45,219 nucleotides of DNA, taken from contig NZ_AFWT01000037.1 of assembly GCF_000224065.1 (NCBI RefSeq), positions 1 through 45,219 on the forward strand, read 5' to 3'. Source of the DNA: Thiorhodococcus drewsii AZ1 (GTDB taxonomy: Bacteria > Pseudomonadota > Gammaproteobacteria > Chromatiales > Chromatiaceae). Positions 9,758 to 18,694 of this stretch are shown here, piece by piece (the first letter of the stretch is position 1; the number at the start of each line of letters is the position of its first letter). The notes under the pieces are model-generated. The model ran no database searches and was not told the origin of the DNA. It was given only the letters and a program-made list of their open reading frames with translations. A program made the translations under genes and the position numbers.

Positions 9758-12700
9758 TTACGCGATCTTGCTCCGTGTCAGGTATTTGCCCGCGCTGACG
9801 CACCCCAGGGGGATGACCACCAGGGTCAGGAGCGTCGAGACCAGCACGCCGAACAGCAGTGAGATGGCCATGCCCTGGAAGATGGGGTCGGTGAGGATGA
9901 CGCTCGATCCGGCCACCAGGGCCAGCGCCGTGATGAGGATGGGGCGCGTGCGCGCCTTGCAGGCGTTGATGACGGCCTCGGTGACGCTCTGTCCGCGCGC
10001 GACCTCCTCGATGGAGAAGTCCACCAGCAGGATGGAGTTGCGCACGATGATGCCGGCCAGGGCGATGAAGCCGATCATGGAGGTGGCGGTGAAGTCGGCG
10101 CCGAGCAGCCAGTGGCCGGGCACGATGCCGAGCAGGGTCAGCGGGATCGGGGCCATGATGACGCCGGGCGTGACCAGATTGCCGAACTCGGCGACCACCA
10201 GCATGTAGATGAGCACCAGCGCCACACCGAAGGCCAGACCCATGTCGCGGAAGGTCTCGTAGGTCACGGTCCATTCGCCGCCCCACTCGAACCCGGACTG
10301 ACCGTTGTCGGGCGGCGCGCCGCTGAACAGGGTGCCCGAGAGGGTCACGCCGTCCGGCGTTTCGTAGTCGGCGAGCAGATCCTCGACCTCCATCATGGGA
10401 TAGAGCGGGGCGCCCAGCTTGCCGACGGCATCGCCGACCACGTATTCGAGCGGACGCAGATCCTTGTGGTAGACGATCGGATCCTGGGGCGTCTTGACGA
10501 AGGCGCCGAGCTCGGTGAGCGGTACCGTGTAACCGTTTCCGGCCGGGATCGGCAGGTCGGCCAGACGGGTCAGGTTGGCGCGGATCGCCAGCGGCACCTC
10601 GATGGTGATGAAGGTCGGCTCCAGCAGGCTGCCGCGCTTGACGTCACCGACTTTGAAGCCGCCGAGCGCCATGTCGAGGTTGCGGATGACGGTGTCGACA
10701 GAGATGCCTAGACGCACCGCCTTGTCGGTGTCGACCTCGAAGCGCAGCATCTCGAAGGGCTCCTGCATGTAGTTGTCGACGTCGGCCAGACTGTCGACCT
10801 GCTCGAAGAGACGGGTCATATCGGTCGCGACCTGACGCCGGGTAGCAGCGTCGGGGCCGTAGATCTCGGCGACGACCGATTGCAGCACCGGCGGCCCCGG
10901 TGGCATCTCGACCACCGTGATGCGGGCGCCGGCCTCACGTGCCAATGGGGTCAGCAACTCGCGGGCCTGGAGCGCGATCGTGTGGCTGGAGCGCTCGCGC
11001 GCGTGCTTGTCGGTGAGCTGGACCTGGACCTCGCCCTGCCAGGGCTTCTGGCGCAGATAGTAGTGCCGCACCATGCCGTTGAAGTCGAACGGCTTGGCGG
11101 TGCCGGCATAGGTCTGGATGGCGACCACCTCTGGGATCTCGCGCACCTTCTCGGCCAGCAGCCGGGCGGTGTTGGCGGTCTTGCCGAGCGCCGTGCCCTC
11201 GGGCATGTTCAGCACCACGCTGAATTCGGGCTTGTTGTCGTAGGGCATCATCTTGAAGGCGACCGCCTTGGCGTAGAAGAGCCCGCAGGAGAGGAAGAAG
11301 GCGCCGATCAGGGCCAGGAGGAATCCATAGCCCAACGGCTTGCGCTCGATCAGCGGTAGCAGCAGACCACGGAAGAAACGTTCCAGCGTCTCGGCGGTCT
11401 TGTGCTCGCGGGCCTCGGCCTTCTTCAGCGCAGACAGGCTCGGCTTGATGCGCATCGCCAGCCAGGGCGTGAAGGCGAAGGCGGCGAACAGCGAGAAGAC
11501 CATGGCGACGGAGCCCAGCGCCGGGATCGGTTCCATGTAGGGTCCCATCAGACCGGAGACGAAGCCCATCGGCAGCAGGGCCGCGACCACCGTGAGCGTG
11601 GCGATGATGGTCGGGTTGCCGACCTCGGCGACGGCGGCGACGGCGGTGTCCGTATCCGTCTCGCCCTTCATCAGCCAGCGCCGGTAGATGTTCTCGATCA
11701 CCACGATGGCGTCGTCGACCAGGATGCCGATCGAGAAGATGAGCGCGAAGAGACTGACCCGGTCGATGGTGTAGCCCAGGATCCAGGCCAGGAAGACCGT
11801 CATTAGCAGCACCACCGGGATGACCAGTGTGACCACGATCGCCGGCTTGACCCCGAGCGCCAGCAGCACCAGCAGGGTCACGGCCCCGGTGGCGACGAAC
11901 AGCTTGAAGATGAGTTCGTTGACCTTGTCGTTGGCGGTCTGACCGTAGTCGCGGGTGACCTCGATGTGGACGTTGTCCGGGATCAACTGACCCTTGAGGT
12001 GTTCCACCTTCTCCAGTATGGCGTCGGCCACCGTGACCCCATTGCTGCCTTCCTTCTTGGCCAGGGCGATAGTCACCGCTGGCATGCCGTCGGCTTTCGC
12101 GACCCCCGGATAGCTGGGGCCGGTGAAATAGTTGACCTGTTTGCTGTACTCCTCGGGCTCCAGACTGACCTTGGCGACATCGCGCACATAGACGGGCGCG
12201 TCCTTGTAGGTGCCGAGCATGAGACGCTCGACGTCGGAGGCGCTCTGCAGGAAGGCGCCGGTGTAGACGGTCAGATGCTGCTCGTTGGACTCGGCGTCGC
12301 CGGTGCGCCGCTCGGCGTTGGCGGTGCGGATGGTGTTGGCGATGTGATCCAGGGTCACGCCGAATCCGGCCAGACGCTGGGGCTCGACCTCGACCCTGAT
12401 CTGTTCATGACGTCCGCCGACCACGAAGCCCTGACCGACGTCTGGGATCTGCGACAGGCTCTGGAGCAGCTTGGCCCCGAGCGCGCGCAGCGCGGCGTCG
12501 TCGATCTCGTCGGACCAGAGGGTCAAGGTGACCGCAGGGACGTCATCGATGCCCTTGGGTCGGACCACCGGGGTCAGTGCGCCGGGTGGCAGGACCTGTC
12601 GGTTGGCCTGGAGCTTGTCGTGGACCTTGACCAGGGATGGCCCCATCTGCTCGCCGACATCGAACTGGACGGTGATGATGCCCTGTTCGCGCTCGCTCGC

Positions 12701-12997
12701 CGAATAGACGTGATCGACGCCTGGGATCTCGGAGAGCAGCCGCTCCAACGGTTCTACGGCGAGGCTTCCGACCTGCTCGGTCGAGGCGCCCGGATATTGG
12801 ACGAAGACGTCGATCATGGGGACCGAGATCTGCGGGTCTTCCTGGCGCGGTGTCGAGAGCAGGCCGAGGATGCCCATGCCGAGCATGGCGAAGAAGAGCA
12901 GCGGCGACAGGGGCGAATGGATGAATGCCTTGGCGGTGAGACCGGCCAGGCCGAGCTTGCGTCCGTGTCCGGACGGCGTGGCGATGGTATCGGACAT
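9758..12997 (-). CDS. RND-family efflux permease (inner-membrane proton antiporter)
   Basis: The protein has 1079 residues, somewhat longer than AcrB (about 1050). The first membrane helix (L-L-F-F-A-M-L-G-M-G-I-L-G-L-L) comes after about 30 residues. Two porter halves and two blocks of helices follow, with V-Q-Y-P-G-A-S-T-E-Q-V near the N-terminus. The TM4 motif G-I-L-V-D-D-A-I-V-V-I-E-N carries the paired Asp typical of drug/organic-compound (HAE) pumps, unlike the heavy-metal group. The second half contains I-A-L-A-G-I-I-V-R-N-S-I-L-L-V-D-F, typical of the family. It is transcribed after the adaptor gene (gap 145 bp). No TolC-like gene is nearby, so an outer-membrane factor must come from elsewhere. 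The substrate cannot be read from sequence. Confidence 0.93.
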   Translation of the reverse strand: MSDTIATPSGHGRKLGLAGLTAKAFIHSPLSPLLFFAMLGMGILGLLSTPRQEDPQISVPMIDVFVQYPGASTEQVGSLAVEPLERLLSEIPGVDHVYSASEREQGIITVQFDVGEQMGPSLVKVHDKLQANRQVLPPGALTPVVRPKGIDDVPAVTLTLWSDEIDDAALRALGAKLLQSLSQIPDVGQGFVVGGRHEQIRVEVEPQRLAGFGVTLDHIANTIRTANAERRTGDAESNEQHLTVYTGAFLQSASDVERLMLGTYKDAPVYVRDVAKVSLEPEEYSKQVNYFTGPSYPGVAKADGMPAVTIALAKKEGSNGVTVADAILEKVEHLKGQLIPDNVHIEVTRDYGQTANDKVNELIFKLFVATGAVTLLVLLALGVKPAIVVTLVIPVVLLMTVFLAWILGYTIDRVSLFALIFSIGILVDDAIVVIENIYRRWLMKGETDTDTAVAAVAEVGNPTIIATLTVVAALLPMGFVSGLMGPYMEPIPALGSVAMVFSLFAAFAFTPWLAMRIKPSLSALKKAEAREHKTAETLERFFRGLLLPLIERKPLGYGFLLALIGAFFLSCGLFYAKAVAFKMMPYDNKPEFSVVLNMPEGTALGKTANTARLLAEKVREIPEVVAIQTYAGTAKPFDFNGMVRHYYLRQKPWQGEVQVQLTDKHARERSSHTIALQARELLTPLAREAGARITVVEMPPGPPVLQSVVAEIYGPDAATRRQVATDMTRLFEQVDSLADVDNYMQEPFEMLRFEVDTDKAVRLGISVDTVIRNLDMALGGFKVGDVKRGSLLEPTFITIEVPLAIRANLTRLADLPIPAGNGYTVPLTELGAFVKTPQDPIVYHKDLRPLEYVVGDAVGKLGAPLYPMMEVEDLLADYETPDGVTLSGTLFSGAPPDNGQSGFEWGGEWTVTYETFRDMGLAFGVALVLIYMLVVAEFGNLVTPGVIMAPIPLTLLGIVPGHWLLGADFTATSMIGFIALAGIIVRNSILLVDFSIEEVARGQSVTEAVINACKARTRPILITALALVAGSSVILTDPIFQGMAISLLFGVLVSTLLTLVVIPLGCVSAGKYLTRSKIA

Positions 12998-13142
12998 GCG
13001 ATGTCTCTGGATTCAGGTTGCTGTGGGCGGAATGGATGACGGCGTGACGGTGCCGCGCGCGCTCGCTGAGGGCGAGGCCCGTGAGAGCGTGCGCGCGGCG
13101 GCCCGGAGCCGTGGTCGGTGCCGGATCAGAAATCCATGCGCC

Positions 13143-14294
13143 TCAGTTCTGGGTGGCCTTGGGCGGCTCGATCAGGATGCGCTCGCCGCCCCGAAGACCG
13201 GTCAGCACGCTGACGGTGTTTCCGTACTGTTCGCCGAGCCGCAGCAGATGCAGGCGTGGTTGGTCGTTTGCGTCTAGGACATAGACCATCGGCAGTCCGC
13301 CGCGATAGAGGACGGCGTCGACTGGGATCACGGGCGGCGATTCCTGCCCACTATCGGGTTGCGGGATCAGCAGTTCGGCGTACATGCCGGCCTTGGCCGG
13401 GGCGCCTTCCTGCAGATCGAGCTTGACCCGAACCGTGTGGCGGGTGGGATCGGCCATGGGGAAGACCTGAGCGACGCGGGCCGCGATCACGGTCTGTTTG
13501 GGGTCGTCGAGCTTGACGCGGGTGATGAAGCCGGGCTGCAACGGCGCCGAGAGCCGGGTCGGTACATCGGCTTGGAGCTGCAGTTGGTCCATGTTGGCGA
13601 AGCTCAGCAGCGGCTGACCGGGCTGGACGGTGTCGCCGGCGTTCACATGCTTGTGGGTGATGTAGCCGTCGAAGGGGGCGATGCTCTTGGTGTCCGCCAG
13701 CTTGGCGTCGATCTCGCGCAGCTGTGCCTGGGCGGCGACCAGCGCGCCCTGGGCCTGCTCGATTTGGGTGCCGTACTGGTGCAGGGTGGCGCTGCGTGTG
13801 ACACCGGTCTCCTGGTTCCCCCCGAAGAAGGGCATGGGCATCATCTGGCTCATCATGTTGCCCTGCTGCGGGGTCGGATCCTCGCGCTCGCGCTGGAACT
13901 GAACCTCGGCGTTGCGGTAGGCGGCCTGGGCGTTGGCGATGGCGGCGATGGCGGCCTGGCGCTGGGCGCGCAGCCCGGCCGGATCGAGCGCGGCGAGCAC
14001 CGCGCCCTTTTTGAAGAAGTCGCCCTCGTTGCCGGCGATGAGATCGACGCCACCTGGCAGCTGGGCGGTGAAGGTGATCTCCTCCAGGGGCACGATGGTT
14101 CCGCCGACCGTGGTGTTGCCGCCGAGGTTGCGGCGCTCGACGCGCACCCAGTGTGGCGCGGACGCTGGAGTCTGTTCCGCGACGGGCTGCGGCTCGTCGG
14201 CGTTGGTGACGGGCTCCTCGGCGAAGAGGACCCCGGTCAGTAGGGATCCGCCCACCACCAGGGCGAGCGTGGGTTTCAGCAATGGGTGATGCAT
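13143..14294 (-). CDS. RND efflux periplasmic adaptor (membrane fusion protein)
   Basis: The protein has 383 residues. The N-terminal hydrophobic segment (T-L-A-L-V-V-G-G-S-L-L-T-G-V-L-F-A) is a signal peptide or anchor. A split lipoyl domain (G-N-E-G-D-F-F-K-K-G, later Y-I-T-H-K-H-V-N-A-G-D-T-V) flanks an alpha-helical hairpin, followed by beta-barrel and membrane-proximal domains (V-L-Y-R-G-G-L-P-M-V-Y-V-L). The adaptor links the permease at 9758 to an outer-membrane channel and is the first gene of the operon. The hairpin holds an unusual Met-rich insertion (Met147, 148, 151, 152, 154), which could hint at Cu/Ag or hydrophobic-ligand contact, although the permease is not of the metal type. 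The promoter should lie in 14295-14599. Confidence 0.92.
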   Translation of the reverse strand: MHHPLLKPTLALVVGGSLLTGVLFAEEPVTNADEPQPVAEQTPASAPHWVRVERRNLGGNTTVGGTIVPLEEITFTAQLPGGVDLIAGNEGDFFKKGAVLAALDPAGLRAQRQAAIAAIANAQAAYRNAEVQFQREREDPTPQQGNMMSQMMPMPFFGGNQETGVTRSATLHQYGTQIEQAQGALVAAQAQLREIDAKLADTKSIAPFDGYITHKHVNAGDTVQPGQPLLSFANMDQLQLQADVPTRLSAPLQPGFITRVKLDDPKQTVIAARVAQVFPMADPTRHTVRVKLDLQEGAPAKAGMYAELLIPQPDSGQESPPVIPVDAVLYRGGLPMVYVLDANDQPRLHLLRLGEQYGNTVSVLTGLRGGERILIEPPKATQN

Positions 14295-14599
14295 GATGAG
14301 CAGCTTCCTCGTCGGTTCTTATGCATTCGATCGACAGCCAGACGCGGCCTCGGACCCAGCACTGGGGACGTGGCGTCGTGGCCTGGGGCGGGTCGGTTGG
14401 GATGGTCGTCGCGCGGCCTGTCGATGAAGGCCAGTAGCGTTTCGGTCCCGAGAACCCGTCGCAAAAGGCGCGTGCCTTGGCGATGTGGGATTATTTTCCC
14501 AAGAGTTTCGGTGCACGGGAGGGCGCGAAGGATAGCACAAGCGGTGTGTCGATAACCGCCGTGTCGCCTGGAGTCAATGGGCCTGGCGCTTGGCCGTGT
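14295..14599. other. intergenic region upstream of the RND operon
   Basis: About 305 bases, GC-rich, with an A/T-rich island at about 14488-14505 (GGGATTATTTTCCC, nearly palindromic: GGGA-TTATTT-TCCC) that could be an operator or promoter element for the adaptor gene. No regulator gene or strong -35/-10 pair was found. Confidence 0.4.
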
Positions 14600-16645
14600 C
14601 TATCGCCGAGGCGCGAGCCGCCACCAGGCCTCCAGCGTGCAGGCGACCGACCAGGCTTGGAGCGGTGTACCGCGTGGCGCGTGCGGCGGATCGCCGTCGA
14701 AGAGTTCGCCGAGGCTGCCGAGTCCGGCGTCGCTCAGATGATCGGCCAGCGGTTCGAGCAGGGCGAGCGCGCGTTCGGCATCGCCCGTGACCCGATACTG
14801 GGCCAGGGCGAAATGTCCGAGCAGCCAGCACCACACGCTTCCCTGATGATAGGCCCCATCCCGTTCACGCACGTTGCCCAGATAGCGGCCTCGGTAGCGC
14901 GTATCGTCCGGTGCAAGCGAGCGCAGTCCATAGGGCGTGAGCAGCAGGCGCTCGCAGATCTCGACCACCGTCGATCGTTCGGTTGGGGTCAGGGGTGAGG
15001 CCGTCAGGCTGACGGCGAAGACTTGGTTCGGACGCAGACTGGCATCGTCGCCGTTCGGTCCGTCGAGGAGGTCGAGCAGACCTCGTCCATCCGGTCTGAC
15101 GAAGCGTCGAAAGCCGTTCGCCGCGCGCTCGGCGAGTTCCTGGTATGGCGCGGGGTCGCGACCGAGCCGTTCGGCAAAGCCCCGCATGGCGACCAGCGCG
15201 TTGTACCAGAGCGCGTTGACCTCGACCGGTTTGCCGGTTCGGGGCGTCACTACCCAGTCGTCGACCTTGGCGTCCATCCAGGTGAGCTGGAGTCCCGATT
15301 CGCCGGCACGGATGAGTCCATCCATTGGGTCCATGCTGATTCCGTGATGCGTTCCCCGACGATAGGCATCGATGATTCCGGCCAGCGTCGGATAGAACTC
15401 GACCAGACTCGCTTCGTCGTCGGTCGTCTCGACATAGGCGCGCCAGCCTTCGATATACCAGAGTGCGGCGTCGACGCTGTTGTAGGCGGGCGATTCGCCG
15501 GCTCCTGGGAAGCAGTTGGGCAAGAGTCCGCCGTCGATGAAGCGGGCTAAGGTGGCGAGGATGTGTCGAGCGATCGCGTGGCGTCCGGTGGCCAGAGTGA
15601 GTCCGGGAAGGGCGATCATGGTGTCGCGGCCCCAGTCACCGAACCAGGGGTAGCCGGCGATGACCGATGTGCCGTCCGCCATATCCTCTATCGGGCGGGC
15701 GATGAGGAAGCTGTCGGCGGCGAGGATGAGTTGGCGGATCCAGGGCGGCGCGTCCATCAGCTCCGGGACATTGCGATCGGCCTGCTCCAGGAGCGCGCGG
15801 TCGCGCTCCAGATGATTGGCCATCGAGACGTCGAGATCCGTTTTGAGCGGTCTTGGGTGGCGAGAGTGGGTCTCGATCGGCTCGGCTTCGGCGCTGATCC
15901 CAACCCAGGTTTCGGGTGCGAGGTCCAGTCGTGCGATTCCGGCGCGCAGGTGTGCGTCGCGGCTCTGCAGTCCACGCTCTTCCTCCAGCGCCAGATGGAA
16001 ACCGTCGATCCAGGTGGCATCTGGCTCGATAGCGCCGCCCTGGGCGACGAGACGCAGCCGGAAGCCGTCCGCGTACTCTAGGCGCAATGCGCCGTCCTCC
16101 GCGACGATCTGGGGCTCGATCGAGTCGGGCTGGCTGACGCAATGGTGATCGCGGCCGTTGACCAGCAGCTCGATGTCGAGTCGGGCGGGAGCGGATGCAT
16201 CCGGGTCGTTCAGCCGCCAGGCCAGATGGACCCGGTCGGCGTCGCGATCCATCCAGATGCGCTGCTCGATCCGTCGCCTTCCGATGGCATAACGCCATAC
16301 CGGCATGCGGCCGAGCAGCCTGAAGCCGTCGAGTTGGACATCGCCCTTCGGGGTGACGCGGCCGTCGCTCCAGCGGTTGGTGCCGAGCGGCCAGGCACCC
16401 TCGGAGTCCACCAGGGTCGCGTCGGCCTTGGCGAGGACCAGGACGCGTCCGAGTGGCGGATGCAGCACGGCCGTCAGCAGGCCGTGGTAGCCACGGGCCA
16501 ATGTTCCGGTGAGCGTGCCTCCAGCATAGCCGCCCCGGCCGTTGGTCAGCCACCATTCGCGCCGCTCGGCGGTCTCTGATCGGGAGCAGATATCTCGGTC
16601 GAGATGCACGGCCCGAGGCAATATGTCGAGGTTTTTCGTGCTCAT
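14600..16645 (-). CDS. glycogen-debranching enzyme, amylo-alpha-1,6-glucosidase (GDE_N + GDE_C)
   Basis: The protein has 681 residues. The N-terminal domain begins with E-W-W-L-T-N-G-R-G-G-Y-A-G-G-T and R-G-Y-H-G-L-L, signatures of the GDE N-terminal domain. The catalytic (alpha/alpha)6 barrel contains G-Y-P-W-F-G-D-W-G-R-D-T-M-I-A-L-P-G-L, N-S-V-D-A-A-L-W and T-W-M-D-A-K-V. It hydrolyses alpha-1,6 branch points of glycogen or limit dextrins in the cytoplasm, without the transferase domain of eukaryotic enzymes. Its ATG overlaps the stop of the PstS-like gene by 4 bp, an odd partnership that suggests translational coupling to a signalling operon. MalQ at 37216 could act on the released maltodextrins. 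Confidence 0.93.
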   Translation of the reverse strand: MSTKNLDILPRAVHLDRDICSRSETAERREWWLTNGRGGYAGGTLTGTLARGYHGLLTAVLHPPLGRVLVLAKADATLVDSEGAWPLGTNRWSDGRVTPKGDVQLDGFRLLGRMPVWRYAIGRRRIEQRIWMDRDADRVHLAWRLNDPDASAPARLDIELLVNGRDHHCVSQPDSIEPQIVAEDGALRLEYADGFRLRLVAQGGAIEPDATWIDGFHLALEEERGLQSRDAHLRAGIARLDLAPETWVGISAEAEPIETHSRHPRPLKTDLDVSMANHLERDRALLEQADRNVPELMDAPPWIRQLILAADSFLIARPIEDMADGTSVIAGYPWFGDWGRDTMIALPGLTLATGRHAIARHILATLARFIDGGLLPNCFPGAGESPAYNSVDAALWYIEGWRAYVETTDDEASLVEFYPTLAGIIDAYRRGTHHGISMDPMDGLIRAGESGLQLTWMDAKVDDWVVTPRTGKPVEVNALWYNALVAMRGFAERLGRDPAPYQELAERAANGFRRFVRPDGRGLLDLLDGPNGDDASLRPNQVFAVSLTASPLTPTERSTVVEICERLLLTPYGLRSLAPDDTRYRGRYLGNVRERDGAYHQGSVWCWLLGHFALAQYRVTGDAERALALLEPLADHLSDAGLGSLGELFDGDPPHAPRGTPLQAWSVACTLEAWWRLAPRR

Positions 16646-17046
16646 GGCGGCGGTCGCAGCAGTACGTTGACGTCCGGCGGCAGGTCGGTCTCGTCGACAT
16701 AGCCGATGGCGCCGGCTGTCTTGGAGACGAAGCGCAGCACCTCGGCTGGGGTTGCGACCTCGTACGGTGGCGAACCCTTGCCGACATAGCGCCGGACCGT
16801 CCAGTAGCCGGTGTACGCGTCCTCGTCCTGATCGAGATAGAGGTGCAGGAAGCGGTCACGCACGGGGTGTCCGGGTGGCAGATTGATGGGTGTGACGTGC
16901 GTTCCCTTCAACTCGACGACCCTGCCCGTATAGATGCGCTGGACCGTCGTCGGGTCCAGTGGCGCCAGCCCTGCGTGGCCGATGATGGTCGGGGCCGCCA
17001 TTGCTGGAAACGCCCAGAGTAGAAGCAGATTGATCGGGATGCGCAT
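16642..17046 (-). CDS. short phosphate-type substrate-binding (PstS-like) periplasmic protein
   Basis: The protein has 134 residues. ATG 17046 is chosen because GAGGGGG lies just upstream and a signal peptide follows directly (I-P-I-N-L-L-L-L-W-A-F-P-A-M-A-A). The mature part has P-T-T-V-Q-R-I-Y-T-G, P-I-N-L-P-P-G-H-P-V-R and A-G-A-I-G-Y-V-D. These match one lobe of PBP-like proteins annotated as phosphate ABC transporter substrate-binding proteins. It is far shorter than true PstS (about 320-350 aa), and no pstCAB genes are near. Such mini-PstS genes often sit beside a porin and a hybrid kinase, as here, so a sensing role is more likely than transport. Confidence 0.8.
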   Translation of the reverse strand: MRIPINLLLLWAFPAMAAPTIIGHAGLAPLDPTTVQRIYTGRVVELKGTHVTPINLPPGHPVRDRFLHLYLDQDEDAYTGYWTVRRYVGKGSPPYEVATPAEVLRFVSKTAGAIGYVDETDLPPDVNVLLRPPP

Positions 17047-17056
17047 CTCGACCCCC

Positions 17057-17596
17057 TCAGAATGCGAGGCTGTAGGAGAGCGCCAAGACGTTGACCTGAC
17101 GTCCACCGCTGTCCTCTCCCGCCGGGGCGTCGAGGAAACTGGAGACGCGACCGGTCCGCACCTGCATCCATTCCGCCTTCAGCATGCTGGTTGCCGAGAG
17201 TCTGTAGGCGGTTCCGAGTGCTAGGGACTGCTGGTCCAAGGCGCCGAGCAGATCGGCCCTCAGCGTTTGGATCGCGTTGATGTCATCGGCGTTTGGCAGT
17301 GATCCGGGAACCCGCTTGGAGTTGGTGAGGCTCCAGGCATCGGTGATCGGTGCCTCCAGCTGGAGTCCGAGCAGCCAGTCCCGGTTGACTGTGCCCCGGT
17401 TATCGACGAATCGCTGATAGATGAAGTCCTGGTCCGAGATGGCTCCGCCAAGCGTGGCGAATCCCGAGAACACCGCTTCACCCTGGACCGGCAGGCTGAA
17501 GACCAGGCACGGGAGCAGTGCGAGGGCGAGTCGGCTCGGCGTCGCGTCTGTGCCGGGGGGCGAATCGCGTCTCGCGGGGGTGCGCGTGCCGTTCAC
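17057..17596 (-). CDS. porin-like outer-membrane protein, internally deleted
   Basis: The protein has 179 residues, starting at GTG 17596 immediately after the stop of the HD-GYP gene. A signal peptide (A-L-A-L-L-P-C-L-V-F-S-L-P-V-Q-G-E-A) precedes a barrel start (F-S-G-F-A-T-L-G-G-A-I-S-D-Q-D-F-I-Y). The C-terminus ends V-L-A-L-S-Y-S-L-A-F, the terminal aromatic signature of outer-membrane barrels. From memory, relatives of this family run to about 400 residues. Here the N-terminal part breaks off at A-W-S-L-T and continues at about residue 95 with sequence typical of the C-terminal third, so roughly half the barrel is missing in frame. It may be a non-functional remnant or a minimal barrel. 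The reading frame is intact. Confidence 0.68.
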   Translation of the reverse strand: MNGTRTPARRDSPPGTDATPSRLALALLPCLVFSLPVQGEAVFSGFATLGGAISDQDFIYQRFVDNRGTVNRDWLLGLQLEAPITDAWSLTNSKRVPGSLPNADDINAIQTLRADLLGALDQQSLALGTAYRLSATSMLKAEWMQVRTGRVSSFLDAPAGEDSGGRQVNVLALSYSLAF

Positions 17597-18691
17597 TCAG
17601 TCGTCCGCCAGTTGCGCGGCGATTTCGGCGAATTCGCCTTCCAATGCCTCGAAGGCATCCACCACCTTCGGGTCGAAATGCTCTCCCCGTCCCTCCCGGA
17701 TGAAACGCGCGGATTCGGCGTGCGAAAAGGGTCTTTTGTAGGGGCGTGTGGAACGGAGCGCGTCATAGACGTCCGCCACCGCCATGAGCCTCGCGGACAG
17801 AGGGATGTCTTCTCCGCGCAGACCATCGGGATAGCCGGTTCCGTTCCAACGCTCATGGTGATGGCGGGTGATCTGGGAGGCATAGATCAGCAGTGGATTG
17901 TTTCTACCCATGGATTTGCGTGCCCGCTCCAGGATTTCGTCGCCGCGCGTCGTGTGTGTCTGCATGATGGCGAATTCCTCTGGGGTCAGGCGCCCCGGCT
18001 TGAGCAAGATGTGGTCCGGGATGGCGATCTTGCCGATGTCGTGCAGTGGTGCGGTCTGGGTGATTTGATCCAGGCTTTTGGGCGTGAGGCTCTCGGCGTG
18101 CAGTCCGTTGGTCAGCATCCAGCCGCCGAGACGCCGGACGTATTCCTGTGTGCGCCGAATATGGTTGCCGGTCTCCTCGTCTCGGAACTCGGCCAGCGAG
18201 ATCATGACATGGATGGAGGCGGCCTGGAGCTGGACCACCTGGTCGACCTGTCGTGCCACCTCCTGCTGCAGCCAGGCGCTTTGGTCTTCCATGAAATCCC
18301 GTGAGCGCTTGATTTCAAGATGCGTTTTGACGCGCGCCAGTACGATCGGCGGGGTGATGGGCTTGTGGATGTAGTCGACCGCGCCGACCTCGAAGCCGAT
18401 CCGTTCGTCGTCGACATCCATGGCGGCGGTGATGAAAATGACGGGGACGCGCGCGGTACGGGGATTGGTCTTGAGTCGTCGGCAAACCTCGAAGCCACTC
18501 ATCCCCGGCATCATCACATCGCAGAGGATGATGTCCGGTGGTGCGGTGTCGGCCAGGTCGAGCGCGCGCTGGCCGTTGTTGGCCATCTTGACCCGGTAGT
18601 CGGACTTGAGGATCTGTGCCAGCAGGCTGAGATTGGCTGGTGTGTCGTCGACGAGCAGGATGGTGGGGCGGTTAAGGCGTGTCGGCGCCAT
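17597..18691 (-). CDS. response regulator with HD-GYP phosphodiesterase output
   Basis: The protein has 364 residues. The receiver domain at about 10-125 has the phospho-acceptor in I-I-L-C-D-V-M-M-P-G and the conserved Lys in Y-I-H-K-P-I. The HD-GYP domain at about 160-350 is complete: H-D-I-G-K-I-A-I-P-D, H-H-E-R-W-N-G-T-G-Y-P-D-G-L and V-A-D-V-Y-D-A-L. It should hydrolyse cyclic-di-GMP, ending in pGpG or GMP, under control of phosphorylation. It starts 3 bp after the hybrid kinase stop, so that kinase is its probable phosphodonor. The layout resembles RpfG-type regulators. Confidence 0.93.
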   Translation of the reverse strand: MAPTRLNRPTILLVDDTPANLSLLAQILKSDYRVKMANNGQRALDLADTAPPDIILCDVMMPGMSGFEVCRRLKTNPRTARVPVIFITAAMDVDDERIGFEVGAVDYIHKPITPPIVLARVKTHLEIKRSRDFMEDQSAWLQQEVARQVDQVVQLQAASIHVMISLAEFRDEETGNHIRRTQEYVRRLGGWMLTNGLHAESLTPKSLDQITQTAPLHDIGKIAIPDHILLKPGRLTPEEFAIMQTHTTRGDEILERARKSMGRNNPLLIYASQITRHHHERWNGTGYPDGLRGEDIPLSARLMAVADVYDALRSTRPYKRPFSHAESARFIREGRGEHFDPKVVDAFEALEGEFAEIAAQLADD

Positions 18692-18694
18692 TGT

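Noticed and set aside
11966-14243. Plus-strand frames of 357 and 294 codons opposite the RND genes
   Set aside because: Both are mirror images of strongly supported efflux genes and show shadow composition.
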